Positions 39,665-49,674 of a DNA stretch of 64,000 nucleotides are shown piece after piece. Numbering within the stretch: position 1 is the first letter of the stretch; every line of letters starts with the position of its first letter. Where the stretch lies: NCBI GenBank assembly GCA_014084085.1, contig NPFB01000059.1, positions 60,074-124,073 on the forward strand, written 5' to 3'. The translations under genes were made by a program, and so were the position numbers. A model generated the notes under the pieces. The model was not told where the DNA came from and did not search any database. It saw only the letters and a program-made list of their open reading frames with translations. Source of the DNA: Hondaea fermentalgiana. Its lineage: Eukaryota; Sar; Bigyra; Thraustochytrida; Thraustochytriidae.

Positions 39665-42469
39665 ATGGCCGAGGGCGTGCGCGTGGCCGCGCTGCTCGGG
39701 GAGCTCGTGGAGAGGGTCGTGCCTGCGGCCAAGGAGGACGCAGCGACGAGGGAAGAACTCCTGCGGTACGCAGCACGACTTGCAGGCAGCAGACTCGGGA
39801 GGAACTCGAGGGGCCGCGGAAAGGAGCAAGAATCGCCAAACGACGACGGCCAGGGAGCGGCTGCGCGGCTCCACGATGAAGTCCTTCGTGTCGTCCGCAG
39901 ACTTGATATCGCTCGCAGGGACCCTGCCGTGGCGGAACAGTGCGACGAGCTCATTTTGATGCTGTTGCGCAAGCAGAGCGCGCTACAGCGACCCGATTGC
40001 ATCGTGAAATTGCTTTGCGATCTGAGCGGGACCGGCGCCGCGCAAGGGAGCGCAGACGGCCTTGTCACTGCGCTGGCACCGCTTCTCCAGAAAGGCGCGT
40101 CTGGGTCGAGCGATGCCTCTGCCATCGAATCGCTCGTCAAGCCTTCGGGACGGTGGATTGAGCCGCCAACAAACTCCCGTGCCGCTGATGCAGCTGAAAA
40201 CACGACGACGACGATGACAACGACCGCCAACAGAGCCAAAGCACGGGATACGGAGGCGCTCCTGGTGCGCGATGTTTTGTTCGTTTTCCAGGGCATTGAT
40301 GGCCACCTCATCAAGTTTAGTCCCGAGAACGACGCATATTCGCTCTCTCCGCTCGTCACGCTGCCCAAGGCGCAGCGCAAGCTGGCGCAAAAGCTGTGCG
40401 AACTTGGTTGGCTCTTTCGGCGCATCTCTGGCTATGTGAATCAAACTCTGCATGTGGACTCGCTGGGGCTGGTCTCACAGAGCTTTTCAAGCGCGCTGCA
40501 GAGCGAGCTCACAGAGTACTTCCGGCTCATTGCCATTCTGGAGGCCCAGCTCCCCTCGCCCTCGACACGCTCGGGCCGAACAGATGCCGATGTCGGCAGC
40601 AGCTCTAGTGTTAGCGAAACGAGTCGAGCGGCTGGTCTGACCTTGCGCCAACTGTTTGTCTGGTCACAGGAACCGATGCGACGACTGCGGCTCATGGCAG
40701 AGATGGCCGACAGTGCGCGCGGACTCTACGGTGGCGCTCTGGCCTCCTCCATTCACATGTACTCTATGCATGGAGATCCCTTTGTGTCGACATTTGTGGA
40801 CTCCATTATGCAAAAGGTGTCGGCGCCCATCTTTGAGAGCATCCGGTTGTGGGTGGTGCACGGCGAACTCGCAGATGCATGCGGTGAATTCTTTGTATCG
40901 GATGACCTCGACGTCGCGAACGACCGTCTCTGGTTCGACAAGTACAAGATGAACGCTACGATGATTCCTGGGTTTATCGGACGCTCGTTGGCGCGCAAAA
41001 TTTTGCTCATTGGCAAGTCAATCAACTTTATTCGCGTGTGCTGCCGCGGATCGCTCGAGGACCACCATGATGCGGCAACCGAAGTCGGCGCTGACTTTGC
41101 GCGCCTCGCTACCTCGGAGGACGCTGACGGCGAGGATGGGGCGTCTCAATCTCAGGCCCGCCAAAATGGCGTGCCCGTAAGGCCAGCCCAAGGGGCCCTG
41201 GGCTCCGCGGAGGATAGCATGACGGATCGTCGCACGCTGGCCCTCCTCCGCACCGTGGATCGTGCAGCCGCCGCAACAAACAAGCGTCTGCGCACCATTC
41301 TCTTTGATCAGTTTCATCTTTTGCGGCATTGTCGGGCGCTCAAGCAGTACTTGATGCTTGGTCAGGGCGACACAATTCAGTACCTCATGGATCTATTGGG
41401 GCCACAACTTGAGCTGCCGGCGTCGCAAGTCTTTCGGCACGCGCTGGTGTCACAACTGGAGACTGCAGTTCGCGCCACCAATGCGAATCTTGATTCGGAC
41501 GATGTGCTTGAACGGCTCGATGTGCGACTCATGGAAGCAAGCCCCGGTGATAGCGGCTGGGACGTATTCGTTCTCGATTATCACCTGGACATGCCTCTCA
41601 ACTGCGTTATTACGGCGGACGCCATGGGCCGGTACTACGAGATTTTCACCTTTCTGTGGCGCCTCAAGCGCGTCGAGTACTCTTTGGCATCGGCGTGGAA
41701 GATGGAGATGACCACGGAGCACGTGGTCCGCGAACTGCACGGCGTGCGAGCCACCTTGCACAAATTCCACGTGCTTCGAAATGAAATGGTGCATTTTACG
41801 TCGAACTTGCACAGCTACATCATGTTTGAGGTGTTGGAGACCTCGTGGGATACGCTTGTCAAGGATTTAGACGCTGCCGTGGATCTTGATCAGGTCGTTC
41901 AGGCGCACGACTTGTACCTGGCGAGCATTTTGGACAAGGCTCTCATCGGGCTGCCTTCCTCGGACGACCAGGCCGCTGCAGCGGACGCCAGCCCGTTTCC
42001 TCATGCTGGCGCTGAGTCGGACGCTGGCGATGCCTCGCCGGCTTCACCGCAGGCTCAGGCGGATGGTAACGCGCTGCGGCACGGAATGCAGACCCTTTTC
42101 GACTTGATTTTGCGTTTTTGCAGCGTGCAGCGCCGCCTCTACAATGTCGTCATGGATCAAGTGCACAGACTTAAGCGAACTCACTTTCACATGGTTGAGC
42201 GAACGCGGAATGCAAAGTGGGCCATCGACAAGGACTCTGCGGAGGCTGCCAAGGCTGCGATGGAGCGGGACGCTTTTGTCGATCCGGCCGAGATCGAGGA
42301 CGCTCAGCGCAAGCTCGCGCAAGAGTACGATGCCAATGTGCGCGTGCTAGCACGTGAATATCGCGAGAGTCTCATGGCCTTTTTGGAATGTCTCAAGCCG
42401 GCAGCGTCCGAGAATCTCAAGTTCTTACGCTTTCGCCTGGACTTTAATCAGTTTTATGAATCATCTTGA
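39665..42469 (+). CDS. GCP3: Gamma-tubulin complex component 3
   Basis: 934 residues from the ATG at 39665; the frame continues upstream, but only as Arg/Pro low-complexity sequence antisense to the neighbouring gene. GCP3 (Spc98) and GCP2 form the small complex that presents gamma-tubulin to nucleate microtubules at centrosomes and basal bodies. Diagnostic stretches are LLVRDVLFVFQGIDGHLIKFS, AQKLCELGWLFRRISGY, SALQSELTEYFRLIAILEAQ, FVWSQEPMRRLRLMAEM, GGALASSIHMYSMHGDPFV, RLWFDKYKMNATMIPGFIG, KILLIGKSINFIRVCCRG and the C-terminal FLRFRLDFNQFYE. Both GRIP1 and GRIP2 regions are complete. A Ser/Ala/Asp-rich insert of about 35 residues lies near 775-805. Its last exon portion is duplicated just downstream as a pseudogene. 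Confidence 0.95.
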   Translation: MAEGVRVAALLGELVERVVPAAKEDAATREELLRYAARLAGSRLGRNSRGRGKEQESPNDDGQGAAARLHDEVLRVVRRLDIARRDPAVAEQCDELILMLLRKQSALQRPDCIVKLLCDLSGTGAAQGSADGLVTALAPLLQKGASGSSDASAIESLVKPSGRWIEPPTNSRAADAAENTTTTMTTTANRAKARDTEALLVRDVLFVFQGIDGHLIKFSPENDAYSLSPLVTLPKAQRKLAQKLCELGWLFRRISGYVNQTLHVDSLGLVSQSFSSALQSELTEYFRLIAILEAQLPSPSTRSGRTDADVGSSSSVSETSRAAGLTLRQLFVWSQEPMRRLRLMAEMADSARGLYGGALASSIHMYSMHGDPFVSTFVDSIMQKVSAPIFESIRLWVVHGELADACGEFFVSDDLDVANDRLWFDKYKMNATMIPGFIGRSLARKILLIGKSINFIRVCCRGSLEDHHDAATEVGADFARLATSEDADGEDGASQSQARQNGVPVRPAQGALGSAEDSMTDRRTLALLRTVDRAAAATNKRLRTILFDQFHLLRHCRALKQYLMLGQGDTIQYLMDLLGPQLELPASQVFRHALVSQLETAVRATNANLDSDDVLERLDVRLMEASPGDSGWDVFVLDYHLDMPLNCVITADAMGRYYEIFTFLWRLKRVEYSLASAWKMEMTTEHVVRELHGVRATLHKFHVLRNEMVHFTSNLHSYIMFEVLETSWDTLVKDLDAAVDLDQVVQAHDLYLASILDKALIGLPSSDDQAAAADASPFPHAGAESDAGDASPASPQAQADGNALRHGMQTLFDLILRFCSVQRRLYNVVMDQVHRLKRTHFHMVERTRNAKWAIDKDSAEAAKAAMERDAFVDPAEIEDAQRKLAQEYDANVRVLAREYRESLMAFLECLKPAASENLKFLRFRLDFNQFYESS

Positions 42470-42515
42470 TTTCTCTGTGCTGCCAATTGTTTTTTTTAAC
42501 TTCTTATTTGCCCCA

Positions 42516-42730
42516 GAGGTGCTGGATGCGCTTGGACAAAGACTTGATATCTTCGATTCAAAATCAAAATCAAGGACGCCCATCGCAAGCTTGCACAAGA
42601 AGACGTCGCCGCGGTGCGCCTATCAGCACGGGATTGCCGCGAAGGTCTCATGACTTCTTGATAGTAGTGCATCAAGCCAGCAACGTCCAATGTTCTTGCG
42701 CTTTCGCTTGGACTTTAAGAATTAGTTCTG
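42516..42730 (+). pseudogene. Decayed duplicate of the GCP3 3' end
   Basis: Starting 47 bases after the GCP3 stop, this sequence repeats the last about 215 bases of that gene with many changes. From 42573 it reads KDAHRKLAQEDVAAVR against EDAQRKLAQEYDANVR in GCP3, then a shared GAAGGTCTCATG/GAGAGTCTCATG block and a stop. Further on the match continues across frames (CATCAAGCCAGCAACGTCC; TGCGCTTTCGCTTGGACTTTAA). Frameshifts and stops show that it is not translated as a protein. This is a relic of a local tandem duplication. Confidence 0.85.
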
Positions 42731-42909
42731 TAAAGCATCTTTTGTGAAGCCAGTGCAAGCTTATTTTGCGCAAAATCAATCCTAGGGTACTGAGGCTAAT
42801 GTGTGGAGAAGAACCAACTTCTTTTGCACGCGAAACTAAAGCAGACAAACAGAAGGAAGTGCACGCCTTGTTTGTGATAAGAAAACTAGGGAAAAGAAAG
42901 AAAGTCAGC

Positions 42910-43782
42910 TCACGTTGGGTTGCTCAGTTTCGTCAGAAGGTGCCGTATGTGGAGGAGGCGACCGCGAGACGGCCCAAAGACGACGAGCTCGTTGCCAAAG
43001 GCCAGCGTGACAATATGTGTCAGTATGCCCGTTGGCAGAGCGCTGTCTTTGATGAGGCCGCGAAGGACGTGCAAAGCGTTTCGTGCGCTAAGACTGGCCC
43101 ATGATCGCAAGATATCTCCCTGCGTTGCTGCTTGAGATTTGGAAAACCAGTGCGCGCAAATGTGAAGACGGGAAGTTTTGCGAAGGTGCGCCCAAATGAC
43201 TTCTTGATTGTCGCGCATACAAGCCATAATGAGCGAATTGACGCCCTTGCAATTATCGACAAGCACATCGATATCGCGATGTGCCAAGAGCGCGTCCACG
43301 CAGTCGCGCTGATCCTCAAAGGAACTGAGCATGAGAGGAGTCCACTGGAGCGTGTTGGGCTGATTGACGCGGATCTGGGGATGTTTCACTAGCATATATA
43401 CAATATCCGCATGCCCACGAGAGCATGCCGCCAGAAGAGCAGAGACGTTACCAACCGTGCTGCAAAGGTTAACGTCTATCCACGCTTGCCGCAAGAGAAA
43501 CGAGGCCATCTCGGTGTGGCCCTTGTCCGCTGCGTGCATGAGCGCTGTCCAGCCGAGGTTGTCATTGCGGTTGAGCAAGTCTGGAGAGTCTGCAAGTAGC
43601 TTGCGCACTTCAACGATGTCACCGTGCTGCACGGCGAGCATGAAATCGTGCAGGTCATCGTCCAGGCCGAAGAGGCTTAGCGAATCGCAACGTGCACGAC
43701 GAGTTGGGCTCTGTGAGACAGCGGATGCGCTCGTCTGCTCATGTTCATCTTTGCCAAAGCCTCTCGTGGCCGTCGCCAGCAT
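42910..43782 (-). CDS. Ankyrin repeat protein
   Basis: 290 residues from the ATG at 43782; the longer frame upstream has only a GTG. Residues about 45-190 contain four ankyrin units, for example LGWTALMHAADKGHTEMASFL, VSALLAACSRGHADIVYMLV and WTPLMLSSFEDQRDCVDALL. The N-terminal 40 residues are hydrophilic and Ser/Thr-rich; the C-terminal 80 residues are not ankyrin-like and contain Leu/His-rich segments. Ankyrin arrays bind partner proteins, so no specific role is assigned. It converges with GCP3 across the pseudogene fragment. Confidence 0.82.
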   Translation of the reverse strand: MLATATRGFGKDEHEQTSASAVSQSPTRRARCDSLSLFGLDDDLHDFMLAVQHGDIVEVRKLLADSPDLLNRNDNLGWTALMHAADKGHTEMASFLLRQAWIDVNLCSTVGNVSALLAACSRGHADIVYMLVKHPQIRVNQPNTLQWTPLMLSSFEDQRDCVDALLAHRDIDVLVDNCKGVNSLIMACMRDNQEVIWAHLRKTSRLHICAHWFSKSQAATQGDILRSWASLSARNALHVLRGLIKDSALPTGILTHIVTLAFGNELVVFGPSRGRLLHIRHLLTKLSNPT

Positions 43783-45526
43783 GACGCCACCAGCGTTGTT
43801 CTCGCCTGCCCGAGTCCGCAGGTTTGCTAGCTGGCTAGCTGGCTTGCGAACTGGGCAGTTTGGGTGAAGCTTGACTGCGCGAGGAAATCTCCTCCTTGTG
43901 CCCCGAGGCCGTCTCAGTCCTGCCGTCCGCCGCCCGCTCGCTCGCGCGCTCACTCGCAGGTCGTTTCTTTGGGCAAGCCGAGCAGAGTTCTCGTTGCACA
44001 GCTCGCTCCTGGCCGCGCCAGAGACCCGCCGCGCGTGCGCGTCCCGGGCTTCGCTTCGCCCAGTTCTTGGAGTCTGTCCCTCATCGACCTGCCTTCAAGT
44101 TCGGTTGGCACACCTCCCGCGGGTCCCCGGGGACCCGGTGTGCACCATGTCGAGGCGCCGTGCGGTGCGCGTTGCGCTTTGTCCGATGTTGTCGTCACTT
44201 TCTCATTCGCTCATTTCGCGGACGTTGGCGGAGCGTAGATCCAGGGTCAGGTCCAGCCAGGCTAGGCTAGGCTAGGCTAGGCGTGTCTAGATGTTGCGTG
44301 AAATTTGTGTATTGGATGGCCTACATTCGACCACCGGCCAGCAAACAGGCCACGATCAACTGGGATAGGTCACCCCTTCTCTTCCGATCAACAAGACAGA
44401 GATACTTGGAACGCATGCTCAAGAACAAGAAGCCGCGGTGTGGCATGCAAGTGATTGATGGTCCACACGGTTCAGTTCGCTCTCACGATGGCCAAAAGCT
44501 TTCCGCAGCCAAGCTTCGGTGCGGCAGATCCAAGCCAGCAGTGGCGGGAGACAAGGATGGGATGGCAAGACAGCTTACGAGAAAGCCTGCATATACACCA
44601 CCCGTGCCGGACTTCGCTCGCAGAGGCATCGCGAGGTCCCGATCTCCAAGAGCGAAAGAAACTGATCGCAAAAGTCCCAACCGCCGCTCACTCCCTCATC
44701 GCACCCGCCACTGGTCGCAAGACGAGTCGATCTTCTCCTCCCACAGCCGTTGCGTCGCACCCTCCTCTCTTTCACTGCACCAATATTCCCCGCATCTCCA
44801 CTACCAGCCCCATCCTTCACACGCCATGCGGGACCGAAGAATCCCAGTGACGCCGCGACACATCCGCCACTAAACCCCAATCAACACAGCCTCCTCCCAG
44901 CTGCGGTCGTCTCGCACTTCTGCGCAACCCATTTTCGGCCCCGCCGAGGCGCGTGGCGCGAGCTGCTGCTACTTTCGCAGGCTCGCGGCCTGCGCTCTCG
45001 CCTCCCCTCCAACTCACCTTCTCCTCCCCCCCACGCGGCACGCTCGCCCCGCCAGCCGCAGCTCGCCCAGCCCTTCGGCCCCGCGCAGGCCGAGCCCGCT
45101 CGCGTCTTGTCATCGCCGCCTCCATCCCATCCCGTCCCCGCCTCCGCGTCCCAGCCGCGCGTCCCAGCACGCGCTCATGCCCGCGCGCTCGCCGTGCCGT
45201 CCCCGTGCGCGTCGTGCGCGCCGCGTGCGTCGTGCTCGGGCGGCGCGGCCAACGGCAGCTCGCCGGGTACGACGCGGGCGAGGGCGACCCGCACTGCGAG
45301 CTGCAGCTGCTCGAGGGCGGCGCCAGCGCGTATCTTCGTCCCTTTCCTCCGGAGAAGGGCAGCTCGTGTACGGCAAACCGACGGAGGAAGCAAACGCGGA
45401 ATTGCAGAACCAGAACCCCAACGCACAGGAGGCACAGCGAGAGGCGCAGGCTCAGGCGCAGGCGCAGGAGGCTCGGGACCGGGGCGGGGAGAAGCGGACG
45501 CGACGCGAGGCGCGGCGGAAGGCACC
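43783..45526. other. Divergent intergenic region
   Basis: About 1.7 kb between the ankyrin gene and the TMEM181-like gene. It contains a (GGCTA)n array at 44259-44281. The final 600 bases are GC-rich and probably promoter and leader of the right-hand gene; the frame stays open there but encodes Arg/Pro/Ala low-complexity. Open frames at 44283-44880 have no similarity I can name. Confidence 0.5.
44259..44281. repeat. (GGCTA)n microsatellite
   Basis: Four to five consecutive GGCTA units. Confidence 0.85.
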
Positions 45527-46978
45527 ATGGACAGGAACCCGGACCTGCATGAGACCCTGAGGCTCGACGTCATGTCGAAGAAGCAGAGGGTCGTGTACGT
45601 GGTGTGGACCCTGGTCGGCATCGCAGCGTGCCTGGTGGCGGGGCTCACCGGCCCTGACGCATTCTACGAGAAAGAGCCCTTTGGGGAGCTCGGCAACGGC
45701 GTCGACCTCGCAAACAAGCCCTGGGCGCACGCCTGGGTCTTTGGGGACAACAAGTACTCCCATCACCTCGGACTCTACTTTACGCCAAACCCCAAGAGCG
45801 GCTACCTCGAAGACAGACGCTTCGTGCGCGACATCCATCTGGACATCGTCCTTTCCGGCGTCACGTACAATGGCAAGGTCGTCAATCTCGTCAACACGAC
45901 CGTTCCGCGTCGCGTATCGTGCGTCAGAGGCGACTGCGAAGACGTGCTCGTCTTTTGGGACGAGTTCGTCTCGTACAAGCGCTACTCCTGGGTCGTAAGC
46001 ACCGCGGACTCGTCCGTCGGTGAAACAGATTGGATCGAGGACGTCGACTTCTTTTTTCGGGCCGAAACCATCGAATTTGCCGTCTGGCAGATCCGCATGA
46101 ACTATCTGTGCTTTGGCCTCTCGGTGATCGGCCTCATCTTTTGGCAAATCGCCTGTCGGCGCGATGCACTCCGCGCCCGCGCGCGCAACACATTTGACGC
46201 CGACGCCACGTCAACGTCGTGCTGCTGCCCGTACCGGACACCCACCCAAAAATGGATCCTCGCGCTCGGCATTGCCGTTGCGCTGTACAATCAGCCTCTC
46301 TTGGGCTTTCAGTATATTCGCGCCTCCACTTTGCGCTATGTCTTTATCGCTGCTTCGGTAGTGATGCAGACGGCCTTTCTCAGCATCCTCCTCGTCTTCT
46401 GGATCGAGGTCTTTGAGACCATGTATCGTTCAACGCGCCCCGGCATGCTCTCGCGCGCCCTCAAGATCTGCTTTGCTCTTATGTTTTGGATCACAGGATG
46501 CATCGTCTACGGCATGACTGCATACACTGCCAACACGAATTACGTCTACGACTGGACCGAGAATGACGACCTCATCACGGCGGTCCGGGTCACCTGCATC
46601 GCCTTTGGAGTCATCTACCTTTGCTGGGCTCTCTTTTTCATCCTCCGCGCCGCTTCCCACATTGGCCAATTTGGCGGACGGAGCCTCAAACTCGTTCTCT
46701 TTGGCCACGTTTGGAGGCTCCTGGCAACCTGCGTCGGCATCTTCTTGGGCTTGGTCAACGAGCAAGACGTGCGCTTTACACACGTGTACTACTTTTTCCA
46801 GTTCCTCTTCACTCTGTATGTCCTCGAAGTCATGGTACTCTACCAACCGGTGGACTATGACCTTGGGCTCGTCAAGGACCCCCCTGTCACATCTACGGAA
46901 ACGGGCCGCGCTGCCGTCATTCCCGTCAACACTCCGCATGACGACGGCGCCACAGAGGTTCGTCTTTCCGAAATCTAA
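45527..46978 (+). CDS. TMEM181/Wntless-like GOST-type membrane protein
   Basis: 483 residues from the ATG at 45527, which sits in a good context (GCACCATGG) and precedes the first membrane segment. Layout: one N-terminal membrane segment (VVYVVWTLVGIAACLVAGL), a lumenal beta-rich region (about 45-185) of the GOLD-like type with a likely disulfide pair (SCVRGDCED), then seven membrane segments from about 190 to 435. The stretch PTQKWILALGIAVALYNQPLL matches the TMEM181/Wntless (MIG-14) family signature. Such proteins act in the Golgi and endosomal secretory route as cargo receptors or trafficking factors. The tail is short and acidic. The subfamily (TMEM181 rather than Wntless) is likely but not proven. 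Confidence 0.8.
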   Translation: MDRNPDLHETLRLDVMSKKQRVVYVVWTLVGIAACLVAGLTGPDAFYEKEPFGELGNGVDLANKPWAHAWVFGDNKYSHHLGLYFTPNPKSGYLEDRRFVRDIHLDIVLSGVTYNGKVVNLVNTTVPRRVSCVRGDCEDVLVFWDEFVSYKRYSWVVSTADSSVGETDWIEDVDFFFRAETIEFAVWQIRMNYLCFGLSVIGLIFWQIACRRDALRARARNTFDADATSTSCCCPYRTPTQKWILALGIAVALYNQPLLGFQYIRASTLRYVFIAASVVMQTAFLSILLVFWIEVFETMYRSTRPGMLSRALKICFALMFWITGCIVYGMTAYTANTNYVYDWTENDDLITAVRVTCIAFGVIYLCWALFFILRAASHIGQFGGRSLKLVLFGHVWRLLATCVGIFLGLVNEQDVRFTHVYYFFQFLFTLYVLEVMVLYQPVDYDLGLVKDPPVTSTETGRAAVIPVNTPHDDGATEVRLSEI

Positions 46979-47618
46979 GACGCACGAATCAGTAACCTAA
47001 ATTTCTCCTCCCTTTCGCGATACCCCGTTCTTCACGCTTCGCTCGCCCCCCATCGACCTTCCTTCTTCCGCGCATTTGCGCAAAGGCTTCTTCTCCCTGA
47101 CGGCGATGGTGGATGACGTTGCGTTGACACCTCCGTCTTCCCAAAGACACCCTCGGGTCCTGCCCTGGCCTTGGTCCATCGTGCCAAGCTCATGACATCA
47201 CCTCCTCCACCGCAATCCTTTTTCCCTCTCGCTCCACCATTTCGCCCTGGCCGTCGTCTTCGCCCTCTCCGCCTTGCCCGCGTACGCGCCCTCATGCACG
47301 TGCCCTGCGAACAGGGCTCCTGTAGTATACTATACACCAGTGGTACCACTACTCGTCAACGGAAAGAAGGAAGCAAGCCAGGAAGAGCGGGAAGCGTAAT
47401 TGCGAATCTTGGCGAGAAGAGCCAACGCAATCTTGGCAAGACGCGAGCGCGGCGACCCAAACGCGCAAGCTTTGAGGGCGGGGCGGGGCGGAGCTACGCT
47501 CGCAGCCGCGGAGCGCGGTGCAGAAGGCCGGCCAGACCTGGGCGAGCTGAGCGAGCGACTGCGAGTGATAACGGCGTCTGCGCCCCGGGCTGTACAATAA
47601 GGGTAAACGGCGGGAAGC
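46979..47618. other. Intergenic region between the TMEM181-like gene and the GMC oxidoreductase
   Basis: About 640 bases, pyrimidine-rich at first, with short palindromes AGTATACT and AGTGGTACCACT at about 47324-47352. No gene is recognised. Confidence 0.5.
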
Positions 47619-49415
47619 ATGGCGGCGCGCCGAGGGCCCGCGGCGACGGTCCGCAAAATCGTAGACTATGTCGTTTTGGGCGCAGGGTCCGCGGGCTGCG
47701 TCATGGCGAATAGACTCTCGGAAGGAGGTAAACGTAGCGTCGCCGTGATCGAGGCTGGCAAGTTCGACATTGGCCGCATCGACTCGTGGACGATCCAGAT
47801 GCCCGCGGCGCTCACGTACAGCGTCGCCGACGAAAGGTACAACTGGAACTATTATACCACGCCACAAAAGGGACTTGATGGACGGAGCGTGCACCAGCCG
47901 CGTGGCAAGGTATTGGGCGGATCCTCTAGCATCAACGCCATGGTCTACGTGCGCGGCCATGCCCTCGACTTTGAACGCTGGAATGAGAGTGAAGGCGTCT
48001 CGGGCTGGGGCTATGCTGACGTGCTCCCGTACTTTAAGCGTGCGCAGTCGTTCAAAAGTAGAGACCCGGACAGCGACACGGACCCGAGTCCGTACCGTGG
48101 CTACGAAGGCCCTCTCAAGGTCACAAACTACGAGTCTCCCAAGTCCCGCACCAATGTACTCTTCAACGTACTCGAAGAAGCTGGCGCCGAAGCGGGGTAC
48201 CCTGTGACCAAGGATACCAACGGCTTCATGCAGGAAGGCTTCGGGCCTTTTGACATGACCGTCGACCCGGACACGGGCAAGCGCTGTTCTGCTGCAGCGG
48301 CATACTTGCATCCAGCAATGGCCGATCCCGCTCGCAAAGACAAGCTCGACATCTTTCTCGAGACGCTTGTACATCGCGTCATTTTCGAAACCGACAAGGA
48401 GGACGGCGCTGTCCCGCGTGCCGTTGGCGTTGAATGCGAAGATACCAAGACTGGCGAGATTTTCCATGTCATGGCAGAAAAGGAAGTCATCCTCTGCATG
48501 GGTGCTGTCGGCTCTCCGCAGACGCTCATGCTTTCTGGCATCGGAGATCGCGACCAACTCACGGAACAGGGCATTACCGATATTATTCATCACAATCCTG
48601 AGGTGGGCAAAAACCTCCAAGATCATCTTGAGGTGTATCTTCAATATCTCTGTAATCTGCCCGTGAGCCTCTATCCGGTCGCCGCCTGGACAGTCCGTCA
48701 CCTACACGACCGCCTTGGTGTGGGCATCGAGTGGTTTCTTCGAGGAACGGGTGTGTGCGCCTCGAACCAGTTCGAGACCGGCGCCTTCATTCGTACCGAC
48801 AAGGGTCACAAGCATCCTGACATTCAGTACCACTTTATTCCTGGATGTGTCGTTGGCCAGCTTGAGGTTTTACCTCATCATGGCTTTCAGATTCATGTGG
48901 GCACGCTTCGTCCTACCTCGCGCGGCACGATCCGCCTTGCGAGCTCTGATCCTAAAGCCGCTCCTCTTATTGACCCTAACTTTCTCGGTACGCAACAGGA
49001 TGTCGACGACATGCGCAAGGCGGTCCGTCTGGCAGACGAACTTATTCAGCAGCCTGCTTTCCAGCCATACAAGGGCAAGCGCCACGCTCCAGACCCTGAG
49101 CTTGACACACAGAACGTTTCCAAAGAGAATGACGACGCCATCGACACATGGGTTCGCCAATCTTCGCACAGCGCCTATCACCTTTCATGCACTTGCGCCA
49201 TGGGCAAAGTCGTCGACTCCCATGGTGCCGTGTACGGCACTTCGAATCTCCGGGTCGTCGATGCATCCATCTTTCCCAGCATCACAAGTGGCAACCTCAA
49301 TAGCCCCACGATCATGGTCGCCGAGAAAATTGCGGCGCATATCACGGGCAACGAACTTGCACCGGAGCACGAAGAATACTACGTCCCTGCGGACTGGGAA
49401 ACCAAGCAGCGCTAG
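47619..49415 (+). CDS. Choline dehydrogenase-like GMC oxidoreductase
   Basis: 598 residues from the first ATG. An FAD-dependent alcohol oxidoreductase of the GMC family, closest in motif pattern to choline dehydrogenase (choline to betaine aldehyde, first step of glycine betaine synthesis). Seen: the FAD-binding VDYVVLGAGSAGCVMANRL (residues about 15-33), GMC signature 1 GKVLGGSSSINAMVYVRG, signature 2 GAVGSPQTLMLSGIG, the catalytic His in SAYHLSCTCAMG, and SGNLNSPTIMVAEK near the end. Length is typical (550-600). The N-terminus is short and basic (MAARRGPAATVRK) and could be a mitochondrial signal. Substrate assignment is inference; other alcohol oxidases share these motifs. Confidence 0.9.
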   Translation: MAARRGPAATVRKIVDYVVLGAGSAGCVMANRLSEGGKRSVAVIEAGKFDIGRIDSWTIQMPAALTYSVADERYNWNYYTTPQKGLDGRSVHQPRGKVLGGSSSINAMVYVRGHALDFERWNESEGVSGWGYADVLPYFKRAQSFKSRDPDSDTDPSPYRGYEGPLKVTNYESPKSRTNVLFNVLEEAGAEAGYPVTKDTNGFMQEGFGPFDMTVDPDTGKRCSAAAAYLHPAMADPARKDKLDIFLETLVHRVIFETDKEDGAVPRAVGVECEDTKTGEIFHVMAEKEVILCMGAVGSPQTLMLSGIGDRDQLTEQGITDIIHHNPEVGKNLQDHLEVYLQYLCNLPVSLYPVAAWTVRHLHDRLGVGIEWFLRGTGVCASNQFETGAFIRTDKGHKHPDIQYHFIPGCVVGQLEVLPHHGFQIHVGTLRPTSRGTIRLASSDPKAAPLIDPNFLGTQQDVDDMRKAVRLADELIQQPAFQPYKGKRHAPDPELDTQNVSKENDDAIDTWVRQSSHSAYHLSCTCAMGKVVDSHGAVYGTSNLRVVDASIFPSITSGNLNSPTIMVAEKIAAHITGNELAPEHEEYYVPADWETKQR

Positions 49416-49674
49416 CAAAATTAGCTATTGTCAAGATCGAAGCCTAGCTTCGAAATCGATTCTTTTGTTAGGTTCTTAAACTCTGAGCTTTATGCACACA
49501 AAGATATTCAATTTCACAAAGGGTATACAGCTTGTCAATGCGAGCATGACGTGTCATGTGTTTTACACTGCGGCGCAACCTAATATTGGCCTTGTTCCGC
49601 AACGGTAAGATTCGCCACAATTCACCCACGCCATTCACGAATCTTGGTGTAGTTCACGTTAGCCCAGCATCATC

